Shown here: positions 32,935-41,052 of the stretch, in pieces
How positions within the stretch are numbered: the first letter of the stretch is position 1
How the letters are laid out: each line of letters opens with the position of its first letter
NCBI RefSeq assembly: GCF_020616515.1
Contig: NZ_CP085135.1
Coordinates: forward strand, 6,061,001 to 6,125,000
Reading direction: 5' to 3'
From: Mesorhizobium sp. PAMC28654
GTDB taxonomy: Bacteria; Pseudomonadota; Alphaproteobacteria; Rhizobiales; Rhizobiaceae
Length of the DNA stretch: 64,000 nucleotides
Translations under genes and position numbers: made by a program
Notes under the pieces: generated by a model
What the model was told of the DNA's origin: nothing
The model's input: only the letters and a program-made list of their open reading frames with translations
Databases searched by the model: none

Positions 32935-33036
32935 GGAGCCCGTTGCATCCCGACGGAATCGAGACCGGGCTCCATTTGCCTATTTGAGCATGTTCCGTTG
33001 CAAAAACCGGATCACATCTTCGAGATCACGCGGCGG
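32935..33036. repeat. Palindromic intergenic repeat, family A copy 2
   Basis: GGAGCCCG (32935-32942) pairs with CGGGCTCC (32966-32973) around CATCCCGACGGAATCG. It matches the copy at 17146 over the same stem, the GGAATCG loop and the following CTATTTGAG. It lies just upstream of the SnoaL-like gene. Confidence 0.7.
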
Positions 33037-33174
33037 CCGCAAACTCAATCGGTTGGCTGCCGCCCTCACGGCAGGTGATCCGTTCAGGTGGCGAGCTGCC
33101 CAAGATTGACCTGGAGGGTGTGGACTTATCGGCAAAGGTGCCGACGTCCTCCGTGGGGAAGACCGACTACGCGT

Positions 33175-33531
33175 TCAATTTTCTTGGTCATACCAAGTGT
33201 GACAGTTGTCGGGTATGAGTATTCTTGAAAGTAACAGTCGAATGAATTTCCGCGAAATTGACCATGTTGTCAAAAGAAAAAGCATAAATACTAAAAAGCC
33301 CACTATGGGAAGAATGATTATCCAAAGAACAGTAAAGGGATAATTTTCCACAATCTCGATGAATTTATTTGGCCGCCGAATAACCTCGACCATGGCCGAT
33401 CGGATTTCTGGATTGTAAAGAAAGAAGGCGAGAATGGCCGCGAAGAGGCAGAAAACTGTAATAGCCGCCAAAACCGATTCCGCGCTTTCAAGAAACGTGC
33501 GTTCTCTGAATTTGTGGGTGGGTTGGATCAT
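33175..33531 (-). CDS. Small membrane protein in an AT-rich patch
   Basis: The protein has 118 residues with two hydrophobic segments (VLAAITVFCLFAAILAFFLY and FTVLWIIILPIVGFLVFMLFLL) and short charged ends. The region from about 33175 to 33620 has much more A and T than the rest, and codon use differs. No family is recognised. It may be a recently acquired gene. The ribosome-binding site is weak. Confidence 0.55.
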   Translation of the reverse strand: MIQPTHKFRERTFLESAESVLAAITVFCLFAAILAFFLYNPEIRSAMVEVIRRPNKFIEIVENYPFTVLWIIILPIVGFLVFMLFLLTTWSISRKFIRLLLSRILIPDNCHTWYDQEN

Positions 33532-33792
33532 CCAAATGCCTGTACCAAAGAGAATTTAGAGATCTGGTCTGCTCAACTATTCCATTGAGTTGCCGGCGCA
33601 TTATGAATAGCATTGGGTGTTATGCAAGCGATCTAGATGTTGCCGTTCATCATGGGCCGCAGGGGATCCAACTTGCTCGTTCGGGGCGATTGTGGTTTTG
33701 ACCCCGCTGGCGGATTTTTCCCACCCTGGTGTCGGAATTCCTGCTCACCCTTCGTCCTTTGCTTGCCAGCATCGAACAAGGGGAGCGACGAG

Positions 33793-33864
33793 ATGAGGAA
33801 ACCGGTCTCAATCAACGGTGTGACGCACGATGGTGTCATGCAGTCACCGGGAGCAGTCCAATGA
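33793..33864 (+). pseudogene. N-terminal stub resembling a dihydrofolate-reductase/RibD-like protein
   Basis: The frame has 23 codons. MRKPVSINGVTHDGVMQSPG looks like the conserved N-terminus of RibD_C/dihydrofolate reductase family proteins, where M-R-K-x-V-S-x-x-x-S-L-D-G-V-M-Q-x-P-G is usual. It ends at a TGA that overlaps the ATG of the GST gene. Nothing downstream continues the family. It could be a gene remnant fused upstream of the GST gene or, less likely, a leader peptide. Confidence 0.5.
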
Positions 33865-34511
33865 TCCCCACCATCACCGCCTTTGAACGGTCGCCCGATC
33901 GTGGCACGGGGCTGGCGCGCGACATGCCGGTTCGCTGGGCGTTGGAAGAAGTCGGCCAGCCCTATGAGGTTCGTCTTGTTTCCTTCAGCGAAATGAAGGA
34001 GCCCGCGCATCTGGCGCTTCATCCCTTCGGGCAGATTCCGACCTATGAGGAGGGCGACCTCGCTCTGTTCGAGTCCGGGGCGATCGTGTTCCATATCGCG
34101 GAGCGCCATCGTGGCCTGCTGCCGCACGATGCGAATGCGCGGGCGCGCGCGATCACCTGGATGTTTGCCGCGATCAGCACGATCGAACCGCCGATCCTCG
34201 AACGCACAACGGCAATGTTCCTGGAGGGCGATGCAAATTGGCGCGAGCAAAGACTGCCCCTGATCGATGATCGCATACGCAGCCGTCTGGCCGCACTCTC
34301 GGATCGGCTCGGCAATGCCGATTGGCTCGACGGCACGTTCAGCGCCGGTGACTTGGTCATGGTGAGCGTGCTGCGCAGGTTGAGCGCATCGGGGATGCTG
34401 GACGAATATCCCAACCTCGCCGCCTATGTCGCCCGCGGCGAAGCGCGGCCTGCTTTCAGGAGTGCCTTCGACGCTCAATTGGCGGTTTTCACCGCCGCAT
34501 CGACCGGCTGA
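33861..34511 (+). CDS. Glutathione S-transferase family protein
   Basis: The protein has 216 residues. The thioredoxin-like N-terminal domain is seen as ALEEVGQPYEVRLVSFSEMKEPAHLALHPFGQIPTYEEGDLALFESGAIVFHIAERH with the cis-Pro and ES motif; the rest is the helical domain. It should conjugate glutathione to electrophiles or act as a disulfide protein. The chosen ATG has GGGAG upstream and overlaps the stop of the short DHFR-like stub. A longer frame starting 44 codons earlier lacks GST homology. Confidence 0.9.
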   Translation: MIPTITAFERSPDRGTGLARDMPVRWALEEVGQPYEVRLVSFSEMKEPAHLALHPFGQIPTYEEGDLALFESGAIVFHIAERHRGLLPHDANARARAITWMFAAISTIEPPILERTTAMFLEGDANWREQRLPLIDDRIRSRLAALSDRLGNADWLDGTFSAGDLVMVSVLRRLSASGMLDEYPNLAAYVARGEARPAFRSAFDAQLAVFTAASTG

Positions 34512-34632
34512 GAAGCGGGAAACCACCCCTGAACCAGTTGGGGAAATGCGCAACTTGCATCCCGCGCGTCAAGGAAACGTTAACCTTGTCGCTCCACCCT
34601 CCGCGCTCAACCATACCTTTGGAGCGGCAGAT

Positions 34633-34836
34633 ATGTACCGAATTCTCATCGTGTCCTTCATGGCGGTCGCACTTGCCGGCTGTGGCTCGACGCACGCAAT
34701 GCGCACCGCTACCGGCGCGGTTATCGGCGCCGGCTCGGGAGCTTTGGCTGGAGCCGCCATTGCCGGAACCGGCGGTGCGGTGGTTGGTGGGCTGGGTGGC
34801 GCGGCTGTGGGCGCGGTGGTTGGATCCAACCAGTGA
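34633..34836 (+). CDS. Glycine-zipper lipoprotein, small
   Basis: The protein has 67 residues with GGAG upstream. MYRILIVSFMAVALAGCGS is a lipoprotein signal with the lipobox LAGC. The remainder is a glycine-zipper repeat (TGAVIGAGSGALAGAAIAGTGG, then VGGLGGAAVGAVVG), as in YMGG-like or OmpA-linked glycine zipper lipoproteins. It should be anchored in the outer membrane. Its role is unknown. Confidence 0.85.
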   Translation: MYRILIVSFMAVALAGCGSTHAMRTATGAVIGAGSGALAGAAIAGTGGAVVGGLGGAAVGAVVGSNQ

Positions 34837-34853
34837 ACAATCACCCGTCCCGC

Positions 34854-34980
34854 CTAGAGCAATTACAGGAAAAGTGCGTAGCCGTTTTCCCGGGAAAAGC
34901 GCATGGCGCTTTCCCTTGGGAATTGCGTCAAAACAAAGAGATAGAGCGGTTTGTCATTTCTCTGAAACGGTGAACTGCTC
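34854..34980. repeat. Palindromic intergenic repeat, family B copy
   Basis: The segment TAGAGCAATTACAGGAAAAGTGCGTAGCCGTTTTCCCGGGAAAAGCGCATGGCGC and the following GGGAATTGCGTCAAAACAAAGAGATAGAGCGG form several stem-loops and resemble the element family common in Mesorhizobium intergenic regions. A related form is seen at 47943-48044. It lies after the lipoprotein gene. Confidence 0.65.
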
Positions 34981-35040
34981 TGGCCCTTTGATCCGGTAGT
35001 TCAGGGAGGCGCCGTGGTTTTGCATCCTCGGCGTTCTGCC

Positions 35041-35511
35041 CTACTGCGTTTTTCTCTGGGCCGCCCCGCGCAGCATGGCGCCACGACCGCGCAGGTCCTG
35101 CACGAAAATGCGCCGTTCCTCCGGCGTCAGCTTTTGGGCGAAATCGAGCACGGCCTTCTCGACGGCGGTGCGCACATTGATGTCGGCCTTGCGCACCACT
35201 TCCAACTGGGTGTTTACCGCCGGCTGGTCGATCGTATCGGCCGCCAATAGCGTGGAAAGTGCTGCCCGGCCGTTGCGCGCGGCCTCGACATCGGCGGCCG
35301 CGTCTTGCCTTGCCTGGTTCAGCATCTGCCGGAAGGTTTTTTGCTGCTGCGCCGACAAATGCTGGGCGGCAAAGCGCAGGCCCTGGCCCGGCTGCGCCAG
35401 CCTGTTGTGACCGAACGAATACCAGATGAGCGCACCGCCGGCGGCGCCAACGAAGAACACGTTGAAGGCAAGCGACGCGGCGATGAGGATGGTGCGTGAT
35501 CTAGGGCTCAT
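35041..35511 (-). CDS. Periplasmic heavy-metal resistance (Metal_resist) family protein
   Basis: The protein has 156 residues from the ATG, which overlaps the stop of the anti-sigma gene by one base (TGATG). A signal-anchor is at residues 7-33, followed by a helical region (GQGLRFAAQHLSAQQQKTFRQMLNQARQ, EVVRKADINVRTAVEKAVLDFAQKLTPEERRIFVQDL), the Metal_resist/CpxP-like pattern. It probably acts in the periplasm as a sensor or chaperone. It is the last gene of the sigma-factor operon. Confidence 0.82.
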   Translation of the reverse strand: MSPRSRTILIAASLAFNVFFVGAAGGALIWYSFGHNRLAQPGQGLRFAAQHLSAQQQKTFRQMLNQARQDAAADVEAARNGRAALSTLLAADTIDQPAVNTQLEVVRKADINVRTAVEKAVLDFAQKLTPEERRIFVQDLRGRGAMLRGAAQRKTQ

Positions 35512-35993
35512 CACTCGTCCACCGTCTGCTCATCCGCCGTCGGCCCATCCGCCGTCTGCAGGGGATCGTTGAAGGCGGTGAGGTTGTGGACGTCACCCTC
35601 GTCATAGGCCTGGCCGATCATCGGCGCGACGATGGCCAGCGTCATGGCCCCGGCCAGCGCGCCGGCGAGGCCGATGCCGACAATGCCCGCGCCCCAGAAC
35701 CCAGCCCGTTGCCAGAGCGTGGGTTTCGGCATGGCACGACCAATGGTCCCAAAGGGGGCAACCTTGAGGGCAGGGGCCGCCTGAAGAATGGCCTGCCGCA
35801 GCTCGCGGCTGGCGGGTGCCACGACGGAACTGTCCAGCAGCCCGTCGAGCAGGCTGGCCTCGGCGCGTAGCGCGCGTACCGCCTCGGGATGGCTGTTCAT
35901 GAAGGCAAGCGCTGCTTCACGCTCGGCCTGCGGCCAGCGATTGGGGCGGGAGCCATAGGCTTCCACGATCTCGGCAAAGCGTTCGGGCGTCAT
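35511..35993 (-). CDS. Putative anti-sigma factor (single membrane span)
   Basis: The protein has 160 residues. The N-terminal region TPERFAEIVEAYGSRPNRWPQAEREAALAFM is cytoplasmic, one hydrophobic span lies near residues 94-120 (FWGAGIVGIGLAGALAGAMTLAIVAPM), and the rest is periplasmic and acidic. It lacks a recognisable zinc-binding motif. Its position directly after an ECF sigma gene (15 bp) and before a Metal_resist gene makes it the likely membrane-bound anti-sigma factor. This is inference from context and topology. Confidence 0.75.
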   Translation of the reverse strand: MTPERFAEIVEAYGSRPNRWPQAEREAALAFMNSHPEAVRALRAEASLLDGLLDSSVVAPASRELRQAILQAAPALKVAPFGTIGRAMPKPTLWQRAGFWGAGIVGIGLAGALAGAMTLAIVAPMIGQAYDEGDVHNLTAFNDPLQTADGPTADEQTVDE

Positions 35994-36008
35994 CGATCCC
36001 GGTCCTTG

Positions 36009-36566
36009 TCAGTGTTCATCATTGTCCCCCTTGAGATAGGCGCCGAGATTGCGCCGCGCCCTGGACAGCAAGCTTTCCAGCGCATCGATGCTGACTTCCA
36101 TGACGGACGCGGCCTCGATGTTGGAAAGCTCCTGATAGTAGTGGAGCACGATCGCTTCGCGCTGCCTATCGGGCAGGGCGGCCAAGGCGGCGTCCACCTT
36201 GCGTTGCCGCTCGGTCTCGAACAAGCCCTGGTCCGGGGCTGGTCCGGTGTCGGCCTGTTCGGGCACCTCGGCGACATAGGTTTCGCGGCGGCGCCGCAGC
36301 CGGTCGGAGCAGAGGTTGAGCGCCACCCGGTAAAGCCAGGTGTCGAAGCGCGCGGTGCCGGCCTGCCAGCGCGCGGCCTGCTGCCATATCCTAAGGAATG
36401 CTTCCTGTGCGACATCCTCGGCCTCGCCCCGGTCACCAAGCATGCGGGCGGCAAGCCCCAGCAGGCGCGGCAATTTGCGGGCGACCATGTCGGCGGTCGC
36501 GGCCGGGTCATTGCGCGCGATCCGCACAAGGAGCTCCTCGTCTGTCTCCCTGGCGGTCAAAGGCAT
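36009..36566 (-). CDS. ECF RNA polymerase sigma factor
   Basis: The protein has 185 residues, the normal size. Region 2 is RKLPRLLGLAARMLGDRGEAEDVAQEAFLRIWQQAARW, with the following linker and region 4 DAALAALPDRQREAIVLHYYQELSNIEAASVMEVSIDALESLLSRARRNL. It directs RNA polymerase to a small regulon, probably including its own operon. It is flanked by an EF-hand protein gene upstream (21 bp) and the anti-sigma gene downstream, so a signal in the periplasm probably controls it. Confidence 0.92.
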   Translation of the reverse strand: MPLTARETDEELLVRIARNDPAATADMVARKLPRLLGLAARMLGDRGEAEDVAQEAFLRIWQQAARWQAGTARFDTWLYRVALNLCSDRLRRRRETYVAEVPEQADTGPAPDQGLFETERQRKVDAALAALPDRQREAIVLHYYQELSNIEAASVMEVSIDALESLLSRARRNLGAYLKGDNDEH

Positions 36567-36587
36567 GCTGTCCGTACAATTGCGTCG

Positions 36588-36989
36588 TCAGTCGTTCGCG
36601 TTCTTCGCCGCCTTGCGGGCGTCGAGTTCGTCCTGGGTAAGGAAGCCGTCGCCATTGGTGTCCAGCCGCTCGAAGCGCTTCTTGGCCAGGGCGTCGATCT
36701 CGTTGCCATCGATGAAGCCATCGCCGTTGGTGTCCAGCCGTTTGAACATCTTCTCCGGGTCGCCCTTCATCTTGGCCGATGCCGGCCGCGCCTTCCACTC
36801 GTCCAAGGACACTTTCCCGTCACCATTGGTGTCGGCGCGCAGCATCTGCTTGCGGGTCATGGCCTGGAACTCGGTAAGCGACAGCTTGCCGTCGCCATCG
36901 GTATCACCCTTCATGGCGGCAACCGCCGGCCAGGCGATCAGCAGCGCGAGCGGGATGAGCGCGAGGCGTAGCCTTGGTCTGAAATCCAT
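36588..36989 (-). CDS. Exported EF-hand protein, four calcium-binding loops
   Basis: The protein has 133 residues with a signal peptide (RLRLALIPLALLIAWPAVAA). Four EF-hand loops are visible: DTDGDGKLSLTE, DTNGDGKVSLDE, DTNGDGFIDGNE and DTNGDGFLTQDE, each with the acidic ligands of a canonical calcium site. It should bind Ca2+ in the periplasm. It precedes the ECF sigma gene by 21 bp in the same orientation and is probably the first gene of that operon. A good ribosome-binding site (AAGGA) precedes the ATG. Confidence 0.9.
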   Translation of the reverse strand: MDFRPRLRLALIPLALLIAWPAVAAMKGDTDGDGKLSLTEFQAMTRKQMLRADTNGDGKVSLDEWKARPASAKMKGDPEKMFKRLDTNGDGFIDGNEIDALAKKRFERLDTNGDGFLTQDELDARKAAKNAND

Positions 36990-37238
36990 ACGTGCGTCCT
37001 TTCAAGTCAAGCGATTGGTCAAGCAATCAGGTCAGTCCAGCATTGAACGGTCGTGACAGCCGTTTCCGTCGCTGGCAGTCTGAAAAAACTGACGATCGCG
37101 GTGAACATTTTTGCCGCTCATGGCTGTCACGTCCGTTTGCCGGCACACCGATGCGGGTATAGACTGCGGGTGGCACCGACGGCTGGAACAACAAGGAACG
37201 GAAAACGGCCGGTCGGCGTTCATGGTGCGGGAGGCAGC

Positions 37239-38018
37239 ATGGCCACGCCCGATATCGTCACAATAGCTGAAACCGCCGCATCCGAGGCGGTTGCGCCCGC
37301 CATCGCCAAGCCGATGGAACAGCCGCCCCCGCCCCAGGTCTCGGACAAGCTCGCGCGCGGATTGACCTCGTCGGAGCTTGCCACCACGCTGTCGCATTTC
37401 CATCGCGCCGAGATCGCCCGCATGGCCGGCTGGCGCGACCGGCTCGACCGTACCAGCAACTGGGCGATCACCGTGGTCGCCGCCATGCTGTCGGTGTCCC
37501 TGTCGGCGGCCAACGCGCATCACGGCGTGCTTCTGTTCGCCATGCTGCTGATCACGCTGCTGCTATGGATCGAGGCACGCCGCTACCGGTTCTTCGACGT
37601 CTACCGGGCGCGCGTGCGCCAGTTCGAACGCTATTATTTCGCCCAGATCTTCTCGCCGCAGCCCGATTTCGCTTCCAACTGGCTGTCCATCCTGGGCGAG
37701 AGCCTGAGAGCGCCGCGCTTTCTCGTATCGCAGCGCGCCTCGCTCGCCCGGCGGCTGCGCCGCAACTACATCTTCATGTACCTGATCCTGCTGTTGGCCT
37801 GGGTGCTGAAGATCACGACGCCCGCCCTGCAAAAGGAAGGCGTCGACGTCGGCATCGCCGGGTCGCTGCACGACGCGCTGGCTGGCGCGGCACTCGGGCC
37901 GGTACCCGGCGCGGTCGTCGTTGTCCTGGTCGTGCTCTTCTATGCCGGGCTTTTCGCGGCTGCCTATCTCGTCCCCGACGACGAGGGCGAACTGTCGCAT
38001 GGCGACGTGCATGTGTGA
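37239..38018 (+). CDS. DUF2270 family integral membrane protein
   Basis: The protein has 259 residues from the ATG preceded by GGAGG; the frame extends 62 codons earlier without family likeness. The pattern LSHFHRAEIARMAGWRDRLDRTSNWAITVVAAMLSV, then HHGVLLFAMLLITLLLWIEARRYRFFDVYRARVRQFERYYFA, is DUF2270. There are four or so membrane spans in two pairs. The function is unknown. It is divergent from the sigma operon, with a 249-bp gap. Confidence 0.85.
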   Translation: MATPDIVTIAETAASEAVAPAIAKPMEQPPPPQVSDKLARGLTSSELATTLSHFHRAEIARMAGWRDRLDRTSNWAITVVAAMLSVSLSAANAHHGVLLFAMLLITLLLWIEARRYRFFDVYRARVRQFERYYFAQIFSPQPDFASNWLSILGESLRAPRFLVSQRASLARRLRRNYIFMYLILLLAWVLKITTPALQKEGVDVGIAGSLHDALAGAALGPVPGAVVVVLVVLFYAGLFAAAYLVPDDEGELSHGDVHV

Positions 38019-38029
38019 GCCTGGCTTGG

Positions 38030-38623
38030 CTAGGCGGTGGCCTTCATGGCCGCGAGCCGGGCAGTGAGGTAGCCCTTGACCTGGCGCAGCGCCTGGTCGC
38101 GCGTGACGCCGTCGGACTGAAGGCCGAGCCGCAACCATAGGCCGTCGATCAGCGTGGTGATGCCGAAGGCGATGTCCTCGGCCTCCTCGACGGGAACGAG
38201 GTCGCGCAGGCCCGACATCAGGTTCGAGCGCATCCGCCCGTGGATGACCTTCTGGATGCGCCGCAGCTTCTCGTCGCGCGGCACCTCACCACACAGTGAC
38301 AGCCAGGCGTGGCAGAGCGAGGGCTGGAAAAGGTGCGGTTCGAAATTGCCGTCGATAACGGCGTCGATGCGCTGCATCGGCGTGTCGGCCTTTTTCAGCC
38401 TTGCCACCACGGCATCGCGCAGCACGAGATTGGACTCGCGCATCGCATGCTCGAACAGCTCCTGCTTGCTTTTGAAATAGTGGAGCACGATGCCCTTGGA
38501 GGCGCCGGCCTGGGCGGCGACCTTTTCGATGGTCGCGCCGGCAATGCCTTCGCGCTGCAGCACGACATAAGCCGCCTGCCGCAACTCCTTGCGCCTGATG
38601 TCGCTGATGCGCGTGAGCTTCAC
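38030..38623 (-). CDS. BetI-like TetR family regulator
   Basis: The protein has 197 residues from a GTG start with GAGGGG eight bases upstream, the usual BetI length. The helix-turn-helix is IRRKELRQAAYVVLQREGIAGATIEKVAAQAGASKGIVLHYFKSKQELFEHAM, followed by a ligand domain with HAWLSLCGEVPRDEKLRRIQK as in BetI. It should sense choline or a related compound. It is divergent from the choline-binding protein gene, with an inverted repeat between them, so it likely represses that gene. Confidence 0.88.
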   Translation of the reverse strand: MKLTRISDIRRKELRQAAYVVLQREGIAGATIEKVAAQAGASKGIVLHYFKSKQELFEHAMRESNLVLRDAVVARLKKADTPMQRIDAVIDGNFEPHLFQPSLCHAWLSLCGEVPRDEKLRRIQKVIHGRMRSNLMSGLRDLVPVEEAEDIAFGITTLIDGLWLRLGLQSDGVTRDQALRQVKGYLTARLAAMKATA

Positions 38624-38680
38624 GGGCCGATCCCCTCTTTCAGAATCCACGTTGACATTTTCGTCCACCGAGATCAAGAA

Positions 38681-38716
38681 TTGACCGGCGGGACAATAAT
38701 AAGACCAACGGGTCAA
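38681..38716. promoter_or_regulatory. Candidate BetI operator (TTGACC ... GGTCAA)
   Basis: TTGACCGGCGGGAC at 38681-38694 and GACCAACGGGTCAA at 38703-38716 form an interrupted inverted repeat with TTGACC/GGTCAA ends, in the gap between the BetI-like gene and the choX gene. A TTGACA promoter-like hexamer lies at 38652. Confidence 0.55.
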
Positions 38717-38742
38717 AATCGACTGTCAATGAGGAGAACAAA

Positions 38743-39681
38743 ATGCTTCGGATCCTTCGTATGGGCGCCTCGCTGTTTGTACTGGCGCTGGCTGTGCAGC
38801 CAACCGTCGCGGCCGAGCCCGAACAATGCCAGGCCGTGCGCATGGCCGAGCCGGGCTGGAACGACCTTGCCTTCACCACCGGCGTCGCCAGCGTCCTGTT
38901 CGACGCGCTGGGCTACAAAGCGGATAGTTCGTTGCTCGGCATCAACGTCATCTACGAATCCCTGAAGAACAAGGATCTGGATATCTTCCTCGGCTATTGG
39001 GACCCGGCCATGGTCACCTATTATGAGCCCTACAAGAAGGATGGTTCGATCGACGATGTGCGCGTCAATCTCACCGGCGCGAAATACACCTTCGCCGTAC
39101 CGACCTATGTCTGGGACGCGGGCGTCAAGGATTTTGGCGACCTGCACAAGTTCGCCGACAAGTTCGGCAAGAAGATGTACGGCATCGAGCCCGGTTCGAA
39201 CCAACTGATGATGGACGCGATCGCCGATCCGTCGCTTGATCTCAAGGGTTGGGAAGTGGTCGAGTCCAGCGAGGCCGGCATGCTTTCCGAGGTCGGATAC
39301 CAGATCAAGGAAAAGCGCTTCATCGTCTTCCAGGGCTGGGCGCCGCACCCGATGAACCGGATGTATGATTTCAAATATCTGACCGGCGGCGACAAGTTCT
39401 TCGGGCCGAATTTCGGCGCCGCGACCGTGAGCACCCAGGTGCGCAAGGGCTATGTCGCTGAGTGTCCCAATGCCGGGCAACTGCTGAAGAATCTCACCTT
39501 TGATATCGATTTCGAGAATGTCGGCATGGGCTATCTGATCAATGACGGCCTGAAGCCGGAGGAGGCGGGGCTGAAGGCGATCAAGGAGAATCCGGGCAAG
39601 CTTGATGCCTGGCTGGCCGGCGTCACGACATTCGACGGCAAGCCTGGACTGGAGGCCGTGAAGCAGAAGCTCGGCCTGTGA
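38743..39681 (+). CDS. choX: Choline ABC transporter substrate-binding protein
   Basis: The protein has 312 residues with a signal peptide cleaved near VAA-EPE. CQAVRMAEPGWNDLAFTTG, VIYESLKNKDLDIFLGYWDPAM and FVGQGWAPHPMN-type segments (here IVFQGWAPHPMN) match ChoX/ProX glycine-betaine-type binding proteins; the Trp-rich sites fit a trimethylammonium pocket. It is preceded by a BetI-like gene and its operator, which supports choline as ligand. No choW or choV transport genes follow; instead an alpha/beta hydrolase gene overlaps its end. Confidence 0.9.
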   Translation: MLRILRMGASLFVLALAVQPTVAAEPEQCQAVRMAEPGWNDLAFTTGVASVLFDALGYKADSSLLGINVIYESLKNKDLDIFLGYWDPAMVTYYEPYKKDGSIDDVRVNLTGAKYTFAVPTYVWDAGVKDFGDLHKFADKFGKKMYGIEPGSNQLMMDAIADPSLDLKGWEVVESSEAGMLSEVGYQIKEKRFIVFQGWAPHPMNRMYDFKYLTGGDKFFGPNFGAATVSTQVRKGYVAECPNAGQLLKNLTFDIDFENVGMGYLINDGLKPEEAGLKAIKENPGKLDAWLAGVTTFDGKPGLEAVKQKLGL

Positions 39682-40532
39682 AGGTAGCGGATCAGCAGGG
39701 CTGGGTGGCCCGCAAGTGCAAGCTCGCCGGCTCCGAGACGGCTTTCGTTGAGATCGCCTGCGTCTCGACAGATACTGTTGAGATCGCCAGCGAGAGCCCG
39801 GCGCTGGTGCTGGTGCATGGTTTCACCGACACCAGCCGCAGCTTCTCGCTGATGGCGCCGCATCTGGCTGGCCGCCGGCTCATCATCCCGGACCTGCGCG
39901 GCCACGGCGCCTCGCCGGTAGGCGCTGGGGGCCTCAGCCCAGCGGATTTCGCAGTTGATGTCGCCGGGCTGATCAGGACCTTGCGGCTGGAGCGGCCGGT
40001 TCTGGTCGGCCATTCGCTGGGCAGCATGGTCGCCATCGAGACCGCCGCCGCATATCCCGACATGCTCGGCGGGCTGGTGGTGCTGGCCGGAACATTGCGG
40101 CCTGACATCGCCGACGATCATCCCATGGTGATCGGTGTCGGCTCATTTGAAGACCCGATATCCTCGGCCGACCCTTTCTATGACTATTGGCACGCCTGCG
40201 AGGCCGAAATTGCGCCGGAGTTCCTGCGGATGGTGGCGCAGGAGGCGTCGGCGATGCCGTCCGCACTCTGGCGCGCCATCCTCGGACAGGTGCGCCGCAC
40301 CGACCTGACCGCCAGCGCGCGCGCCCTTCGCGTGAAAACGCTGATCATCGGCGGCGGCCGCGACCCGCTGTTTGATGCAACGCATCAGCAGCGGCTACGC
40401 GACGAGATTCCCTGCGCCGTCTTCGTCAACGCCGAGCATTGCGGCCACAATCCGCACTGGGAAGACCCGGCACTGGTCGCGCGAACCATAGCCGCGCATT
40501 TCAAGCTGCGGACGCGAGCGGTTCCCGCCTGA
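39678..40532 (+). CDS. Alpha/beta hydrolase
   Basis: The protein has 284 residues from a GTG that overlaps the choX stop (GTGA), so translation is coupled. The oxyanion region VLVHGFTDTSRSF, the nucleophile elbow VLVGHSLGSMV and the C-terminal AEHCGHNPHWEDP with the catalytic His define the family. It could hydrolyse a choline ester or another ester that would release choline, but this is only suggested by its operon with choX. Confidence 0.87.
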   Translation: MKVADQQGWVARKCKLAGSETAFVEIACVSTDTVEIASESPALVLVHGFTDTSRSFSLMAPHLAGRRLIIPDLRGHGASPVGAGGLSPADFAVDVAGLIRTLRLERPVLVGHSLGSMVAIETAAAYPDMLGGLVVLAGTLRPDIADDHPMVIGVGSFEDPISSADPFYDYWHACEAEIAPEFLRMVAQEASAMPSALWRAILGQVRRTDLTASARALRVKTLIIGGGRDPLFDATHQQRLRDEIPCAVFVNAEHCGHNPHWEDPALVARTIAAHFKLRTRAVPA

Positions 40533-40801
40533 TGGGATAACGAGGTCCGCCTACGGCATAAAACAAACCGTGCGGATTGTTTTTCCTGGTATCGGGGCGC
40601 GGATGCGTGATTGCACAAATGATCGCTTTTCGCGACAGCGCGTGAAAGTCTTCACTGTCGCGGCAACGGCAAAGTGCCAAAATTCCAACCTTCACCCATG
40701 CGGTAAACGAGAGGGCGCGTGGCCATGGAGGCCATTTCAATCGCTGGATTCTTTGGCTGGCAGATCTGGCTGACCGCCCTGTACCTGTCGGGGGACGTCC
40801 A

Positions 40802-40936
40802 ATGCGCAGTTTGATCTTTCGTATGATGCTCCTGGTCGCGGGCTCACTGGTTTTGTTCGGCTGTGAGCGAAGCAGTCCATTCGGCAAGCCGGAGCAACCG
40901 GTCAAGTCCGTGGTCGAGGTCGTGGCCTCGACATGA
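40802..40936 (+). CDS. Very small lipoprotein
   Basis: The frame encodes 44 residues: RSLIFRMMLLVAGSLVLFGCE is a lipoprotein signal with Cys at the lipobox LFGC, followed by a short polar tail. A GGGGA ribosome-binding site precedes the ATG. Such short entericidin-like lipoproteins are often missed by annotation. The function is unknown. Confidence 0.6.
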   Translation: MRSLIFRMMLLVAGSLVLFGCERSSPFGKPEQPVKSVVEVVAST

Positions 40937-41052
40937 GCCAGCGATCCCGGCGACGATAGCGTCCGGGCGTCACCTGTTGTTCCGGTCACATAGAAGCCTG
41001 CTGCTTGCGTTTTTGAGTGTTCGACGGTCGGCTTATCGGCCATACTCGTTTC

